This document shows, one piece after another, positions 38,071 through 47,728 of a stretch of 64,000 nt of DNA (its first letter is position 1; every line of letters starts with the position of its first letter). The position numbers were made by a program, and so were the translations under genes. The DNA is taken from assembly GCA_024280115.1 (NCBI GenBank), contig JAJRQT010000149.1:21613-85612 (forward strand), given 5' to 3'. The notes beneath the pieces were generated by a model, which was not told the DNA's origin, searched no databases, and saw only the letters and a list, made by a program, of their open reading frames with translations. The stretch is from Bacteroidota bacterium (GTDB taxonomy: Bacteria; Bacteroidota; Bacteroidia; Cytophagales; Cyclobacteriaceae).

Positions 38071-39120
38071 ATGGAGAATGCCGCGATCTTACAAGATATA
38101 CGTCAATTATCTCTCGATCAGTTAACAGACCACCTGGCCATGCTCGGACAAAAACCCTTTCGGGCAAAACAAGTATTCGAATGGCTTTGGAAAAAGTCTG
38201 CTACGGATTTTGATGAGATGACAAATCTATCGCTTGACCTCAGAGAGCTGTTAAAGGAAAAATATTCAATTAATAATATTTCTATTAATGATGAGCAGAT
38301 AAGCTCTGACAGGACCATAAAATCAGCTTTTTCTCTCTATGATAAAAATATTATTGAGGGGGTGCTGATTCCAACGGAGACGAGGATGACGGCTTGTATT
38401 TCTTCCCAGGTGGGTTGCTCCTTATCATGCAAATTTTGTGCGACTGGTTTTTTAGAAAGGAAAAGAAACCTTGACCCCGGGGAGATTTACGACCAGGTAG
38501 TGTTGATTAATCGGCAAGCTGAACAGCGCTATGGAATACCGCTATCTAACATTGTACTGATGGGAATGGGCGAACCATTGCTTAATTATTCCAATGTAAT
38601 AAAGAGTGTTAAACTTCTGACTTCACCTGATGGGCTCAATATTTCCCCAAGACGAATTACGCTTTCTACGGCAGGCATTGCTAAAATGATGAAAAAGCTG
38701 GCTGACGATGGTGTGAGATTTAACCTGGCGCTATCATTGCACGCTGCTGATGATGAAAAGAGGAATACCATTATGCCAATTAATGAAACAAATAATCTGG
38801 AAGCATTGAGGGAGGCATTAAAATATTTTTATAACAATACTAAAAATAAAATTACCTTGGAATATATCGCTTTCAGGAATTTTAACCTCAGTATAGAAGA
38901 CGCCAAAAATCTCGTGAGATTTGCCGGTAATTTACCTTGTAAGATCAATGTAATTGAATACAATCCGATAGATGATGCCACCTTTAAAAAGGCCCGTGCA
39001 GATGAACTTAGCATCTTTACGAGCTTTCTTGAGAAAAAAGGCCTTATTGTCAATGTGAGGCGGAGCCGGGGGAAAGACATTGATGCAGCTTGTGGTCAGC
39101 TTGCGAATAAATCAATTTAA
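38071..39120 (+). CDS. rlmN: 23S rRNA (adenine-C2)-methyltransferase RlmN
   Basis: The 349-residue radical-SAM enzyme methylates A2503 of 23S rRNA (and A37 of some tRNAs). The N-terminal accessory domain reads GQKPFRAKQVFEWLW. The cluster-binding motif is CSLSCKFCATGF near residue 115-126, with SAM contacts in MGMGEPLLNY. The second catalytic Cys is near the C-terminus in DIDAACGQLA. Length and all key residues are normal. Confidence 0.97.
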   Translation: MENAAILQDIRQLSLDQLTDHLAMLGQKPFRAKQVFEWLWKKSATDFDEMTNLSLDLRELLKEKYSINNISINDEQISSDRTIKSAFSLYDKNIIEGVLIPTETRMTACISSQVGCSLSCKFCATGFLERKRNLDPGEIYDQVVLINRQAEQRYGIPLSNIVLMGMGEPLLNYSNVIKSVKLLTSPDGLNISPRRITLSTAGIAKMMKKLADDGVRFNLALSLHAADDEKRNTIMPINETNNLEALREALKYFYNNTKNKITLEYIAFRNFNLSIEDAKNLVRFAGNLPCKINVIEYNPIDDATFKKARADELSIFTSFLEKKGLIVNVRRSRGKDIDAACGQLANKSI

Positions 39121-39184
39121 ATATCAATTTATTGAGAGCTGCACCTGAATAATATTGAGTAATAGATTTTGTGATTAGATAAGT

Positions 39185-39931
39185 ATGAAAAACAAAGTAG
39201 TCAGTCTGTTCGGAAATGATGACCAAAATGAAAAATATTCTGGTCTTCTAAATGATTTCATCAAACCTTTTGAGCAAATCTTCCCGAAAGATATGGATAG
39301 GGAAGATATTGTCGAATTTAGTTTGAACGCATGGAATTTTGGGAATATGAGATATGTTTTACCAAAAGAAGATTTTAACAGAATACTTTCTTCTTCTGCT
39401 ATTCATGGCCCTGAAACGGATCTCTTTAAAAAGATGATTGACACGAAAGTAAATAAATTCAAAGAATACAACCTCTTTATTGGAGACTTCAAATTAGATG
39501 AGATTGAAGGATCGTTAGAATTAACAGTGAGGACAGAGCAAAAGGAAGAATTCTTGGATAAATTGATGAATGATACAGATCGCTTAACGACAGAAAGTGA
39601 TTTTGAACAAGGGTATGTGAAACGTTCAGCAATTGTAATAAAACCGCTAAAACCATATTTTGATTGGGTTGCCAGCATCGATATTGACTATATGAAAATT
39701 GAAGATAACGAGGTGAATATTTATCTGGTTAATGAAGAAATTGATGATTTGGAAAATTGGTTAAGAAAAAACTTCGATAGTTTTTTTGATTTGGAGTTGG
39801 AAAATGAATTTCCAAACAGAAATAAATGGCCAACAAAGCGCAACTTCAAAATGTTTAAACGGTGGTTTAAAGTCGAAATTTCGACTATGGTTTACGATTT
39901 AGAAAATAGTCCGGTGTATAAAGAAGATTAA
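39185..39931 (+). CDS. Hypothetical acidic cytoplasmic protein
   Basis: 248 residues, no signal peptide or membrane helix, rich in Asp, Glu and Lys. The N-terminal half has LNDFIKPFEQIFPKDMDREDIVEFSLNAWNFGN, split here as LNDFIKPFEQIF and DREDIVEFSLNAWNFGN; the C-terminal half ends in FKMFKRWFKVEISTMVYDLE. I do not recognise a family. It lies 65 bases after rlmN and 95 bases before another hypothetical gene on the same strand. Confidence 0.75.
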   Translation: MKNKVVSLFGNDDQNEKYSGLLNDFIKPFEQIFPKDMDREDIVEFSLNAWNFGNMRYVLPKEDFNRILSSSAIHGPETDLFKKMIDTKVNKFKEYNLFIGDFKLDEIEGSLELTVRTEQKEEFLDKLMNDTDRLTTESDFEQGYVKRSAIVIKPLKPYFDWVASIDIDYMKIEDNEVNIYLVNEEIDDLENWLRKNFDSFFDLELENEFPNRNKWPTKRNFKMFKRWFKVEISTMVYDLENSPVYKED

Positions 39932-40026
39932 ATTATTGGCATTGTGAATAAATTGCGACCGAAATATTTATTCACGTATAATTTTAATTATTTCCCTTAA
40001 AATAGATGTAAAACCTATTTTATAGT

Positions 40027-40812
40027 ATGATGAAAAAAAAAGAACTATTAAACCTTGTCAATCGCCCGGAAATGATATTGGGGATCTATAATTATTGTGA
40101 CCGTTGGTGTGAACGATGTGATTTCACCAATCGTTGTGCAAATTTTGCAATTGGGGAAGAAAACTTTTCAAAATCAGGTGAAGATAGCAATAATAAAGCA
40201 TTCTGGGATGAATTGCATAATGTTTTTCAACTGACTATGGAAATGATCCTGGAATCTGCAGAAAAGCATGGCATTGACCTCAACGACATAGATACAGAAA
40301 AATATGAGGAAGAACGCAAGCAGCTCAATGAATTGACCAATGCACATGAATGCGCCTACCTGAGCAAGGATTATTATACTTACGTGAATGATTGGTTTGA
40401 CGCCACAGAAGATTTGATTGAAGAAAAAAAAGAAAGCTGGAAAACAAATGCTCGTATTGGTTTATCCGAAGATGACATTGTAAAGGAAGTGGGACACCTA
40501 AATGATATTATTGATGTAATCAGATGGTATCAGTACCAAATACATGTGAAACTCAAAAGAGCAATCCACGGAAAGTTGGATGATGCTAATGAACCCCCTG
40601 ACGAATACCCAAAAGATTCTGATGGTTTTGCCAAAGTTGCGCTTATCGGGATGGATAGGTCAATAGCAGCATGGGGAAAGATGTTACCTTTATTCCCAAT
40701 TAAGGAAGATGTGATATTTAAAATCCTCGTTCTTTTAGAAAAATTAAAAAGAAGGACAGAGAAAGAATTTCTGGATGCAAGGTCTTTTGTCCGCGCTGGT
40801 TTTGATGATTAA
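40027..40812 (+). CDS. Hypothetical protein with an N-terminal Cys cluster
   Basis: A 261-residue soluble protein with YNYCDRWCERCDFTNRC near residues 22-38, four closely spaced Cys that could bind zinc or an Fe-S cluster. The remainder is helical and charged (ETAEKHGIDLNDIDTEKYEE-like region, then VIRWYQYQIHVKLKRAI). The Cys spacing CX3CX2CX5C is not a family I can name with certainty. Two start codons are adjacent (40027 and 40030). The metal-binding idea is inference from the Cys spacing. Confidence 0.75.
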   Translation: MMKKKELLNLVNRPEMILGIYNYCDRWCERCDFTNRCANFAIGEENFSKSGEDSNNKAFWDELHNVFQLTMEMILESAEKHGIDLNDIDTEKYEEERKQLNELTNAHECAYLSKDYYTYVNDWFDATEDLIEEKKESWKTNARIGLSEDDIVKEVGHLNDIIDVIRWYQYQIHVKLKRAIHGKLDDANEPPDEYPKDSDGFAKVALIGMDRSIAAWGKMLPLFPIKEDVIFKILVLLEKLKRRTEKEFLDARSFVRAGFDD

Positions 40813-40859
40813 ACAATTAGGTTTTACGCGGAATTTAATGGAAAATAAAAAATGATGCC

Positions 40860-40974
40860 AGAAGTCGGAAGGCCGGAGTCCAAAGCTAAAAAGAGTAAAA
40901 GCCCAAAACAAGGTTTTAGAAACATTGAAAAATATTTATATGGAAGATATTTCTTCCGACTCCTGACTTCGGTC
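40860..40974. repeat. Degenerate inverted intergenic repeat
   Basis: GAAGTCGGAAGGCCGGAGTC near 40861 and CTTCCGACTCCTGACTTCGG near 40953 are imperfect reverse complements. Similar GTCGGAAG-type repeats occur in many Bacteroidota gaps. It lies between the convergent hypothetical gene and uvrB and may act as a bidirectional transcript end. Confidence 0.45.
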
Positions 40975-41021
40975 TTCAATCCCTTTTAGCCAAGGGCCCA
41001 TTAAAATTATAGTAGAATCAT

Positions 41022-43049
41022 CTATTTATTACTCTTCCCATACTTTTTTTCCAATTCAAACAATTCGTCTCTCAACCTTGCCGCTTCCATGAAGTCCAGA
41101 TCTTTTGCCGCCACCTCCATTTTTTTTCTGGTTTGGTCCAGTAAGTGTTTAAGTTGATTTTTATCCAGATATTCCATCAGTGGATCTGCAGCGATAGTCC
41201 TGGCGTCGCTCTCTACATAATATTTTTTACCAGCTTTTTTGGAATCAGCAACTTTAGTCTGTTCCAATATCGCCTCCCTGGATTTTAAAATTGTTTTAGG
41301 TTCAATGCCGTGTGTTTTATTGTAGTCCATCTGGATTCTCCTTCTACGATTAGTTTCATCAATAGCATTCTGCATGGATTCCGTAATAGAATCTGCATAC
41401 ATGATCACTTTTCCGTTTACATTTCTAGCTGCTCTGCCTATGGTCTGAACAAGCGATCTTTGATTTCTCAGAAAACCCTCTTTGTCGGCATCGAGAATAA
41501 CAACGAGAGAAACTTCGGGTAAGTCAAGCCCTTCTCGCAGTAAATTGACGCCGATGAGTACATCAAAAACTCCCAGCCTTAGCTCCCTGAGAATTTCTAC
41601 CCGATCCAGCGTTTTAACTTCAGAATGAATATATCTACATTTTACTCCAGCACGGTCAAGATATAAGGTAAGTTCTTCTGCCATTCTTTTTGTAAGGGTA
41701 GTCACCAAAACCCGTGCCTCAGTTTTCACGCGCTCATCAATTTCTTCCAGTAGATCATCAATTTGATTCAGGCTGGGGCGTACATCTATAATAGGATCTA
41801 ACAGTCCTGTTGGGCGAATAATTTGTTCAACTACCACACCTTCCGATTTCCTCAACTCATAATCGCTTGGTGTAGCGCTTACAAAAATCACCTGGTTCAA
41901 TATTTCTTCAAATTCATTGAATGTTAATGGGCGATTATCCAGGGCGCTTGGTAAACGAAATCCATAGTCAACCAGATTCATTTTTCTGGAGCGGTCACCC
42001 CCCCACATCGCCCGGATCTGTGGGACAGTCACATGACTTTCATCGATGATCATCAGAAAATCATCTGGAAAATAATCCAGGAGGCAAAACGGCCTGTTTC
42101 CGGCTTGCCTTCTATCGAAATATCGTGAATAATTTTCTACACCCGGGCAAAACCCCAATTCCTGTATCATTTCCAGGTCAAACTCAGTGCGTTCCTTTAT
42201 TCTCTTTGCTTCAAGAAATCTACGTTCTTCTTCAAAATAACTGATCTGATTGACTAAATCATCCTGAATTTCATTGACTGCTACGTCAATCACATCTTTG
42301 CCGGTTACAAACAAGTTTGCCGGGTATAAGGTAATTAATTTTTCTTCAGATATTTTTTTACCCGTAACTGGATTAATGATTTGTAAAGTTTCTATTTCAT
42401 CTCCCCAAAAGATAATGCGAAAAGCAAAATCAGCATAAGCAGGGAAAACGTCCACCGTATCTCCTTTTACCCTGAAGGTTCCTCTTTTAAACTCTACCTC
42501 GGTCCTTGAATAGAGTATATCAACAAATTTGAAAAGTAATTTGTTGCGAGAGATGATGTCTCCCTGTTGAATATGCAATACATTTTTACCAAATTCTTCC
42601 GGATTACCGATGCCATAAATGCAAGAAACGGATGCCACAACAATCACATCCCTTCGCCCTGAAAGCAATGATGAAGATGCACTCAGACGTAATTTCTCAA
42701 TCTCTTCATTGATAGAAAGATCTTTTTCAATGTAAATATTTGAGCTTGGTATATAGGCTTCCGGTTGGTAATAATCGTAATAGGAAATAAAATATTCAAC
42801 TGCATTTTTGGGGAAGAATTGTTTAAATTCTCCGTATAACTGGGCTGCAAGGGTTTTATTATGGCTTAAAATAAGTGTTGGCCGATCCGAGTCTCGGATC
42901 ACATTGGCCATAGTGAAAGTTTTACCGGAACCGGTTACACCGAGGAGTGTTTGCGCCGGTTCACCGCTCCTTAATCCTTCAACGAGTTGCTGAATTGCCT
43001 GAGGCTGATCGCCGGTGGGTACGTATTCACTTGTAAGCTGGAAATTCAT
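41022..43049 (-). CDS. uvrB: UvrABC excision nuclease subunit B
   Basis: The 675-residue helicase-like damage-verification subunit of nucleotide excision repair. Walker A is GVTGSGKTFTMANVI near residue 40, the beta-hairpin region has YYDYYQPEAYIPSS, and Walker B is DESHVT. Helicase motif VI reads QTIGRAARNVNGKVIMYAD. The C-terminal UVR domain (about 635-670, KKMEVAAKDLDFMEAARLRDE) contacts UvrC. Length and motifs are standard. No SOS-type operator was recognised. Confidence 0.98.
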   Translation of the reverse strand: MNFQLTSEYVPTGDQPQAIQQLVEGLRSGEPAQTLLGVTGSGKTFTMANVIRDSDRPTLILSHNKTLAAQLYGEFKQFFPKNAVEYFISYYDYYQPEAYIPSSNIYIEKDLSINEEIEKLRLSASSSLLSGRRDVIVVASVSCIYGIGNPEEFGKNVLHIQQGDIISRNKLLFKFVDILYSRTEVEFKRGTFRVKGDTVDVFPAYADFAFRIIFWGDEIETLQIINPVTGKKISEEKLITLYPANLFVTGKDVIDVAVNEIQDDLVNQISYFEEERRFLEAKRIKERTEFDLEMIQELGFCPGVENYSRYFDRRQAGNRPFCLLDYFPDDFLMIIDESHVTVPQIRAMWGGDRSRKMNLVDYGFRLPSALDNRPLTFNEFEEILNQVIFVSATPSDYELRKSEGVVVEQIIRPTGLLDPIIDVRPSLNQIDDLLEEIDERVKTEARVLVTTLTKRMAEELTLYLDRAGVKCRYIHSEVKTLDRVEILRELRLGVFDVLIGVNLLREGLDLPEVSLVVILDADKEGFLRNQRSLVQTIGRAARNVNGKVIMYADSITESMQNAIDETNRRRRIQMDYNKTHGIEPKTILKSREAILEQTKVADSKKAGKKYYVESDARTIAADPLMEYLDKNQLKHLLDQTRKKMEVAAKDLDFMEAARLRDELFELEKKYGKSNK

Positions 43050-43187
43050 AGATTTAATTAAGCGTTAAAAATAATTCTTTTAATTAGTTAATACTGAGAT
43101 GATTCTCTATATTTTCATCGAAAACAAAGAGAGGATTTTATTTTTTAGTCTTGATACTCAACAAAAACCACATTAAACCTCACAAAA

Positions 43188-43553
43188 ATGTCTGAAAATA
43201 TTATGCTTGTCCAGGCCCTTGCAGAGTTGGCTTATTCTATTGCTTTGGCTGATGGAGAATTGGAAGCGAAAGAAAAAATTGCTTTCAACGAAATTATTGA
43301 TTCGGAATTAGGAAAGAGTGCCTGGTCAGCAAAAAACAGGTTTGCACTGCTGGAAGAACGCGTTTCACCAAATATTGAGCAATCCTATAAATTTGCAATG
43401 TTTACTATAAAAACAGGAAAAAGGGATTTTTCTCCTGAATTAAAACAAAAATTTATCAACGTTATTCAGCGGGTAGCTGATTCTATAGATGGCCTGCGAA
43501 ATGAGGAGAAAGAATTGGTAGATCGATTCAAAAGGGATATCGAATTAATTTAA
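43188..43553 (+). CDS. TerB-like (tellurite-resistance family) small protein
   Basis: The 121-residue helical protein has the TerB/DjlA-like opening ALAELAYSIALADGELEAKEK, with an acidic metal-binding-like ADGELE, and a second similar helix pair after residue 80 (KFINVIQRVADSIDGLRNEEKELV). Despite the family name, most members have no proven role in tellurite resistance. The stop overlaps the convergent aroE stop by 4 bases. Function unknown. Confidence 0.65.
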   Translation: MSENIMLVQALAELAYSIALADGELEAKEKIAFNEIIDSELGKSAWSAKNRFALLEERVSPNIEQSYKFAMFTIKTGKRDFSPELKQKFINVIQRVADSIDGLRNEEKELVDRFKRDIELI

Positions 43554-44347
43554 GAATTCCAGATTTCCCAGGATTTTTCAGCCTGGAGTTCCAGCATTTC
43601 CAATCCATTTTTAACATGTGCGCTATATTTTTTCCCAGTGGCCAAAAACCTGGTTTCAGATGGATTATAAATTAAATCATATAGATAATTATTTGCATTT
43701 AAATAATCATATGGGATATCGACCATGCCATCAACATTTGGGGACATTCCAAGTGGTGTTGTATTGATGATGAGCTGGTATTTTTGAAAGATTTCAGATT
43801 CATTTTTCAACTGAGTATAGGTAAGATCACCTTTTGATGCGTCTCTGGAAATTTTCAGGAAGGGAATTGACACATCGTCCAGAACCGCAATAACCGCCTT
43901 GGCTGCCCCGCCAATTCCCAGCACCAGAGCCTGAATATTATTTGATTTTGGAAGCCAGTTTTCGAGTGATGTTCTGAATCCATAGTAATCTGAGTTGAAA
44001 CCTGTCTTTTTCCCATCCCGAGATATTTTCACCACATTCACTGCCCCCACCTTTTTTGCGCTGTGATCAAAGTCGTCCATATATTTCATGATATCATGTT
44101 TATATGGAATAGTGACGTTGAAGCCTTGTAAATTCTCTATTTCAAAAACTTTCTGTACCAGCTCAATTCTATCAATTTCAAATAATTCATATTGAGATCC
44201 GGCGATATTTTCTTTTTCAAATTTACTTTCAAAGTATTTTTTAGAGAATGAATGACTTAGTGGATATCCGATTAGACCATATTGTTTTGTCACCTGCCTA
44301 GTTTTTTCTTGTGTCATTTCAGCCATTTTCACTATGGCAATATTCAT
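43550..44347 (-). CDS. aroE: Shikimate dehydrogenase
   Basis: The 265-residue enzyme reduces 3-dehydroshikimate with NADPH in aromatic amino-acid synthesis. The shikimate-binding start GLIGYPLSHSFSKKYFE and FNVTIPYKHDIM contain the catalytic Lys. The Asp is in GFNSDYYGFRTSL, and the nucleotide site in VLGIGGAAKAVI. INTTPLGMSPN follows. The start could be any of three Met (44347, 44326 or 44317). It heads a possible operon with the DUF368 gene. Confidence 0.95.
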   Translation of the reverse strand: MNIAIVKMAEMTQEKTRQVTKQYGLIGYPLSHSFSKKYFESKFEKENIAGSQYELFEIDRIELVQKVFEIENLQGFNVTIPYKHDIMKYMDDFDHSAKKVGAVNVVKISRDGKKTGFNSDYYGFRTSLENWLPKSNNIQALVLGIGGAAKAVIAVLDDVSIPFLKISRDASKGDLTYTQLKNESEIFQKYQLIINTTPLGMSPNVDGMVDIPYDYLNANNYLYDLIYNPSETRFLATGKKYSAHVKNGLEMLELQAEKSWEIWNS

Positions 44348-44414
44348 TTAACTTGAAAGCGGGATAAGGGGAGCTCTTATTTATTCCAAATACCCCAATT
44401 ACTATGAAACTATA

Positions 44415-45344
44415 TTAATTCTTATTTACTGCCTTTTCAACGATCCAGATTAATATTACTCCGATTACCATCCAGATAATTGCCATCCAGACTTCAGTAC
44501 TCATTGTGTCCGGTACAAAGCGCTCATATCCCTGGATTACTTTTTCTCCTTTTTTTATAACAATATTCCCGGCTTCATCATGACGATATATTTCATTTTT
44601 CCACGGCCATAAAATAGCGAGCGATCCAAGTATAAACCCCGTTAATATTGAAATAGTCTGGTCCTTAAATTTCTTATACACCCAACTTAGAAGGTGTGAA
44701 AACAAAATCAACCCACCACCGGCTCCAATTGCAACCGGAAAGAGAATTCTTATTTCTACATTGCTTACTGCCTGGATCATTACCAGCTCGTAATTGCCGA
44801 GTAGTATGAGCACAAATGATCCTGAAAGCCCTGGTAAAATCATGCTGCATATTGCAACAACTCCACATATAACAAGATATAAAAACGAATCATTCTGTGT
44901 TGCGGGATCAAGAAGTGATAATGCCGTTGCGATACCTGTGCCAATAATAAAGATTACAATAACACTCAAGCTCCATTTCTCAATCGTTTTCCCTACAAAA
45001 TATACTGATGCTAAAATAAGTCCGAAGAAAAATGCCCAAATATAAATTGGATAAGTAGCTAACAGAAATTCAAGTAATTTAGCAAGGCTAAAAACGCTGA
45101 CCAAAGCGCCGGATAATACGGCAATTAAAAATAAAAGATCAGTGTGTTTTATAAAATCCTTGATTTTAAATGTAAGAATGAGCTGAATAGCTTTTAAATC
45201 GAACGATTTAATGGAATTAATTAATCTTTCGAATATTCCGGTGATTAATGCAATAGTTCCTCCTGATACTCCCGGGATCACATTAGCCGCTCCCATACCC
45301 ATTCCCTTGAGGAAAAGTAAAACAAAATCCTTGCTACCCGTCAT
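44415..45344 (-). CDS. DUF368 membrane protein, probable undecaprenyl-phosphate translocase
   Basis: The 309-residue protein has about nine membrane helices and the family opening KGMGMGAANVIPGVSGGTIALITGIFERL, given here as GMGAANVIPGVSGG; a second similar loop is CSMILPGLSGSFVLILLGNYE. DUF368 proteins (PopT) have been reported to flip undecaprenyl phosphate back to the cytoplasmic side for wall and capsule synthesis. The cytoplasmic-side polysaccharide genes nearby fit such a role. It is upstream of aroE and downstream of a phosphosulfolactate-synthase-like gene on the same strand. Confidence 0.88.
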   Translation of the reverse strand: MTGSKDFVLLFLKGMGMGAANVIPGVSGGTIALITGIFERLINSIKSFDLKAIQLILTFKIKDFIKHTDLLFLIAVLSGALVSVFSLAKLLEFLLATYPIYIWAFFFGLILASVYFVGKTIEKWSLSVIVIFIIGTGIATALSLLDPATQNDSFLYLVICGVVAICSMILPGLSGSFVLILLGNYELVMIQAVSNVEIRILFPVAIGAGGGLILFSHLLSWVYKKFKDQTISILTGFILGSLAILWPWKNEIYRHDEAGNIVIKKGEKVIQGYERFVPDTMSTEVWMAIIWMVIGVILIWIVEKAVNKN

Positions 45345-45374
45345 GGTTGGTTGAGTTTAATTCTAATTTGATAA

Positions 45375-46148
45375 TTATATAGGATTGTTTTGACTTAAAA
45401 AATGGTTAAAAGTATCGCCTCTAAGCCCAATCCTGATTGTTTCTAATGGGATTACTTCATTAGGTGCAATATTCCCAAGATTCACATTACATCCAAGCAA
45501 TTTAATAAACCATACTTGCTGAGCTTTTTGAGGAGCTTCCCAAATTATATTTTCAAAAGGTATTTTCGTTAAAATCTCTTCTACTAAACCCGATCTTACT
45601 TCCCCGGTAGATCTGAACAAGCCAACATTTCCGCTTTCTCTGGCTTCACCAATAACCTTCCAGGCGCCGGCATCCAGTTCTTTTTGCATGAGTTGTATCC
45701 ATTTATAAGGTGGTATAATTTTATCCACATCCTTTGAGCCAACCTCAGAAAGAACGGTGACTTTTTTAGCCAGCTTGCTGATGAATTCACATTTTAAATC
45801 ATGTTCCAGATCAATGGATCCATCCGATACTTCAGCATATTCCAAATCAAATTTTTCTAAAACCTTCACATATTCATCAAATTGACCGCGAACAATAAAT
45901 GCTTCGAAAAGAGTGCCTCCAAAATATGTAGGTATTCCGGCTTTTTTATAGACTTCAAGTTTGTCTTTCAGGTTTGGTGTGACATAGGATGTTCCCCAGC
46001 CAAGCTTTATTACATCTATATAGTTGCCGCACACGCTGATGAAATCTTCAGCTTCTCTTAAGCTTAGGCCCTTGTCCATCGCCATTGTCAGTCCGACATT
46101 CCGAGGCTTTTCAGCCCTTTGTGGTATTTCGTCTAAGTAATAGTTCAT
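45375..46148 (-). CDS. Phosphosulfolactate synthase-like (ComA family) protein
   Basis: 257 residues with the TIM-barrel ComA family pattern: NYIDVIKLGWGTSYV, GIPTYFGGTLFEAFIV, YAEVSDGSIDL and KVIGEARESGNVG. ComA joins phosphoenolpyruvate and sulfite to make phosphosulfolactate in coenzyme M synthesis. In Bacteroidota the homologue probably serves a sulfonate pathway rather than methanogenesis; the true product is uncertain. Its start overlaps the stop of the TPR gene by 4 bases. Confidence 0.85.
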   Translation of the reverse strand: MNYYLDEIPQRAEKPRNVGLTMAMDKGLSLREAEDFISVCGNYIDVIKLGWGTSYVTPNLKDKLEVYKKAGIPTYFGGTLFEAFIVRGQFDEYVKVLEKFDLEYAEVSDGSIDLEHDLKCEFISKLAKKVTVLSEVGSKDVDKIIPPYKWIQLMQKELDAGAWKVIGEARESGNVGLFRSTGEVRSGLVEEILTKIPFENIIWEAPQKAQQVWFIKLLGCNVNLGNIAPNEVIPLETIRIGLRGDTFNHFLSQNNPI

Positions 46149-47551
46149 TTACTATTTTTTCTAAATTGATCAATAATTCTAAAAAGTGCTTTTTGAGTTT
46201 CTAATTTTGGAAAAAATTCGAGGAGATCAACATGTTTATCGTAATTGAGCATCAACCCATTTTCCAGGTGATTATAAGCTTCTTTGTATTTGCCCAAAGC
46301 TAGTAGATAAGCTGTGGCTCTGTAATACAGGTCAGCTTCATCAGGCAGATCATTTAATGCATCTACAATTATCTCAAGAGCTTTTTCGTATTCTCCCTGT
46401 TCATAATAGACAAAAGACCAGTCTAATAAAATCTCCAGATCTTCCGGGTCCAGCATACTCGCCTCTTCATAGGCGTCGAGACTTGAGACCAAATTACCAA
46501 CATGATATTCGGCGTCTGCTACTTTTTTCCAATAGGTGGGGTTTTCGCAATCGAGTTTTAAAGCTCTGTTGAGAAAGTGAATTGCCTCGTACCATTTATC
46601 CTGCATGGCCAGGCATTTCCCCACTCCATACCATGCTTCATCATAAAAAGAATCGAGTTTTACTGCCTTCTGATAATATTTAACTGCAAGATCATGATGC
46701 TCCAGTTTTTCATATGACTCTGCAAGACAACAGTATGTTTCAGCGCTTGCCCCCTCTATATCCAATGTTTTTTTATAAGCGTTAATTGCCTGCGTAAACT
46801 TTTCAAGGCTCATGAAAGAATTGCCCGTATTGAAGAATGCGGATGCAAAGTTTTCATCTATAAGCGTTGCATACTCATAAGCCTTTATTGCATCTTCAAA
46901 TTTTCCAAGCTTATTATATACAATACCCAGATTGTACCAAGCATAGTGGGAATATGGATCCTTATCGATAAACTTTTTATAATAGGAAATGCTGCTTTCA
47001 AGCTGATCGGTTATATCGAGGCAATAGGCCAATTCATACAATGCATTTTCATGATTAATATCAATTTCAATGGCCTTTTTATAGAAATCAATAGCCTTAT
47101 TGTATTTAAAGGCATTTTGATATGCCAAACCGATCTGATAATTTAAATCAGCCTTATCCTCACTTATAGGAATGGCCATTTGATAGTTTATAATGGCTTT
47201 TTCATACAAACCCTGAACCAAATAAATATTGCCTTTTACTGTGAAAATTTCGGAATCATTTGGCTGAAGTGTTAATGCTCTATCTAATATGTTCAGGCTT
47301 TCCTCATATTTTTCCAGGTTGGATAATATTTGAGCTTTTTCAATCATTAAATTAGTAGAATACGGGTATTGTTCAATGGCAATATTACAGGTCTTTAGCG
47401 CCATTTTATTTTTACCTAATTCTGTATAATGTGAAATTATTTCTTCGAGTTGCTCTTTTTGATAAAATTCCAGAGCATGATTTCTTAGTTGTTTTTCAAA
47501 GGTTTTAATCAATGTATTTAACTCGTCCTTCCGCTTAAAATTCTCACCCAT
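46145..47551 (-). CDS. Tetratricopeptide-repeat protein
   Basis: Start set at the ATG at 47551 (468 residues); the TTG two codons earlier is less likely. The protein is about eleven TPR units end to end (e.g. ALYELAYCLDITDQLESSI, SAFFNTGNSFMSLEKFTQAI) with no signal peptide or membrane helix, so it is a cytoplasmic scaffold. Its stop overlaps the ComA-like start by 4 bases, indicating coupling. Partner unknown. Confidence 0.9.
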   Translation of the reverse strand: MGENFKRKDELNTLIKTFEKQLRNHALEFYQKEQLEEIISHYTELGKNKMALKTCNIAIEQYPYSTNLMIEKAQILSNLEKYEESLNILDRALTLQPNDSEIFTVKGNIYLVQGLYEKAIINYQMAIPISEDKADLNYQIGLAYQNAFKYNKAIDFYKKAIEIDINHENALYELAYCLDITDQLESSISYYKKFIDKDPYSHYAWYNLGIVYNKLGKFEDAIKAYEYATLIDENFASAFFNTGNSFMSLEKFTQAINAYKKTLDIEGASAETYCCLAESYEKLEHHDLAVKYYQKAVKLDSFYDEAWYGVGKCLAMQDKWYEAIHFLNRALKLDCENPTYWKKVADAEYHVGNLVSSLDAYEEASMLDPEDLEILLDWSFVYYEQGEYEKALEIIVDALNDLPDEADLYYRATAYLLALGKYKEAYNHLENGLMLNYDKHVDLLEFFPKLETQKALFRIIDQFRKNSK

Positions 47552-47728
47552 TGTCAAAGTCTAAATTATCATGTGATCAATGCCTGCATATTAGTGAAAA
47601 AAACTAATATCGAAAAATAGTAAATGGAATTAATCGAATAAAAATATATCATAACCGGACGCCATTGGACATGAGAAAGTACGTGTAGGCCTATCTTCCT
47701 TTTGAGCCTTTTAGTGAGGAATAATTCT

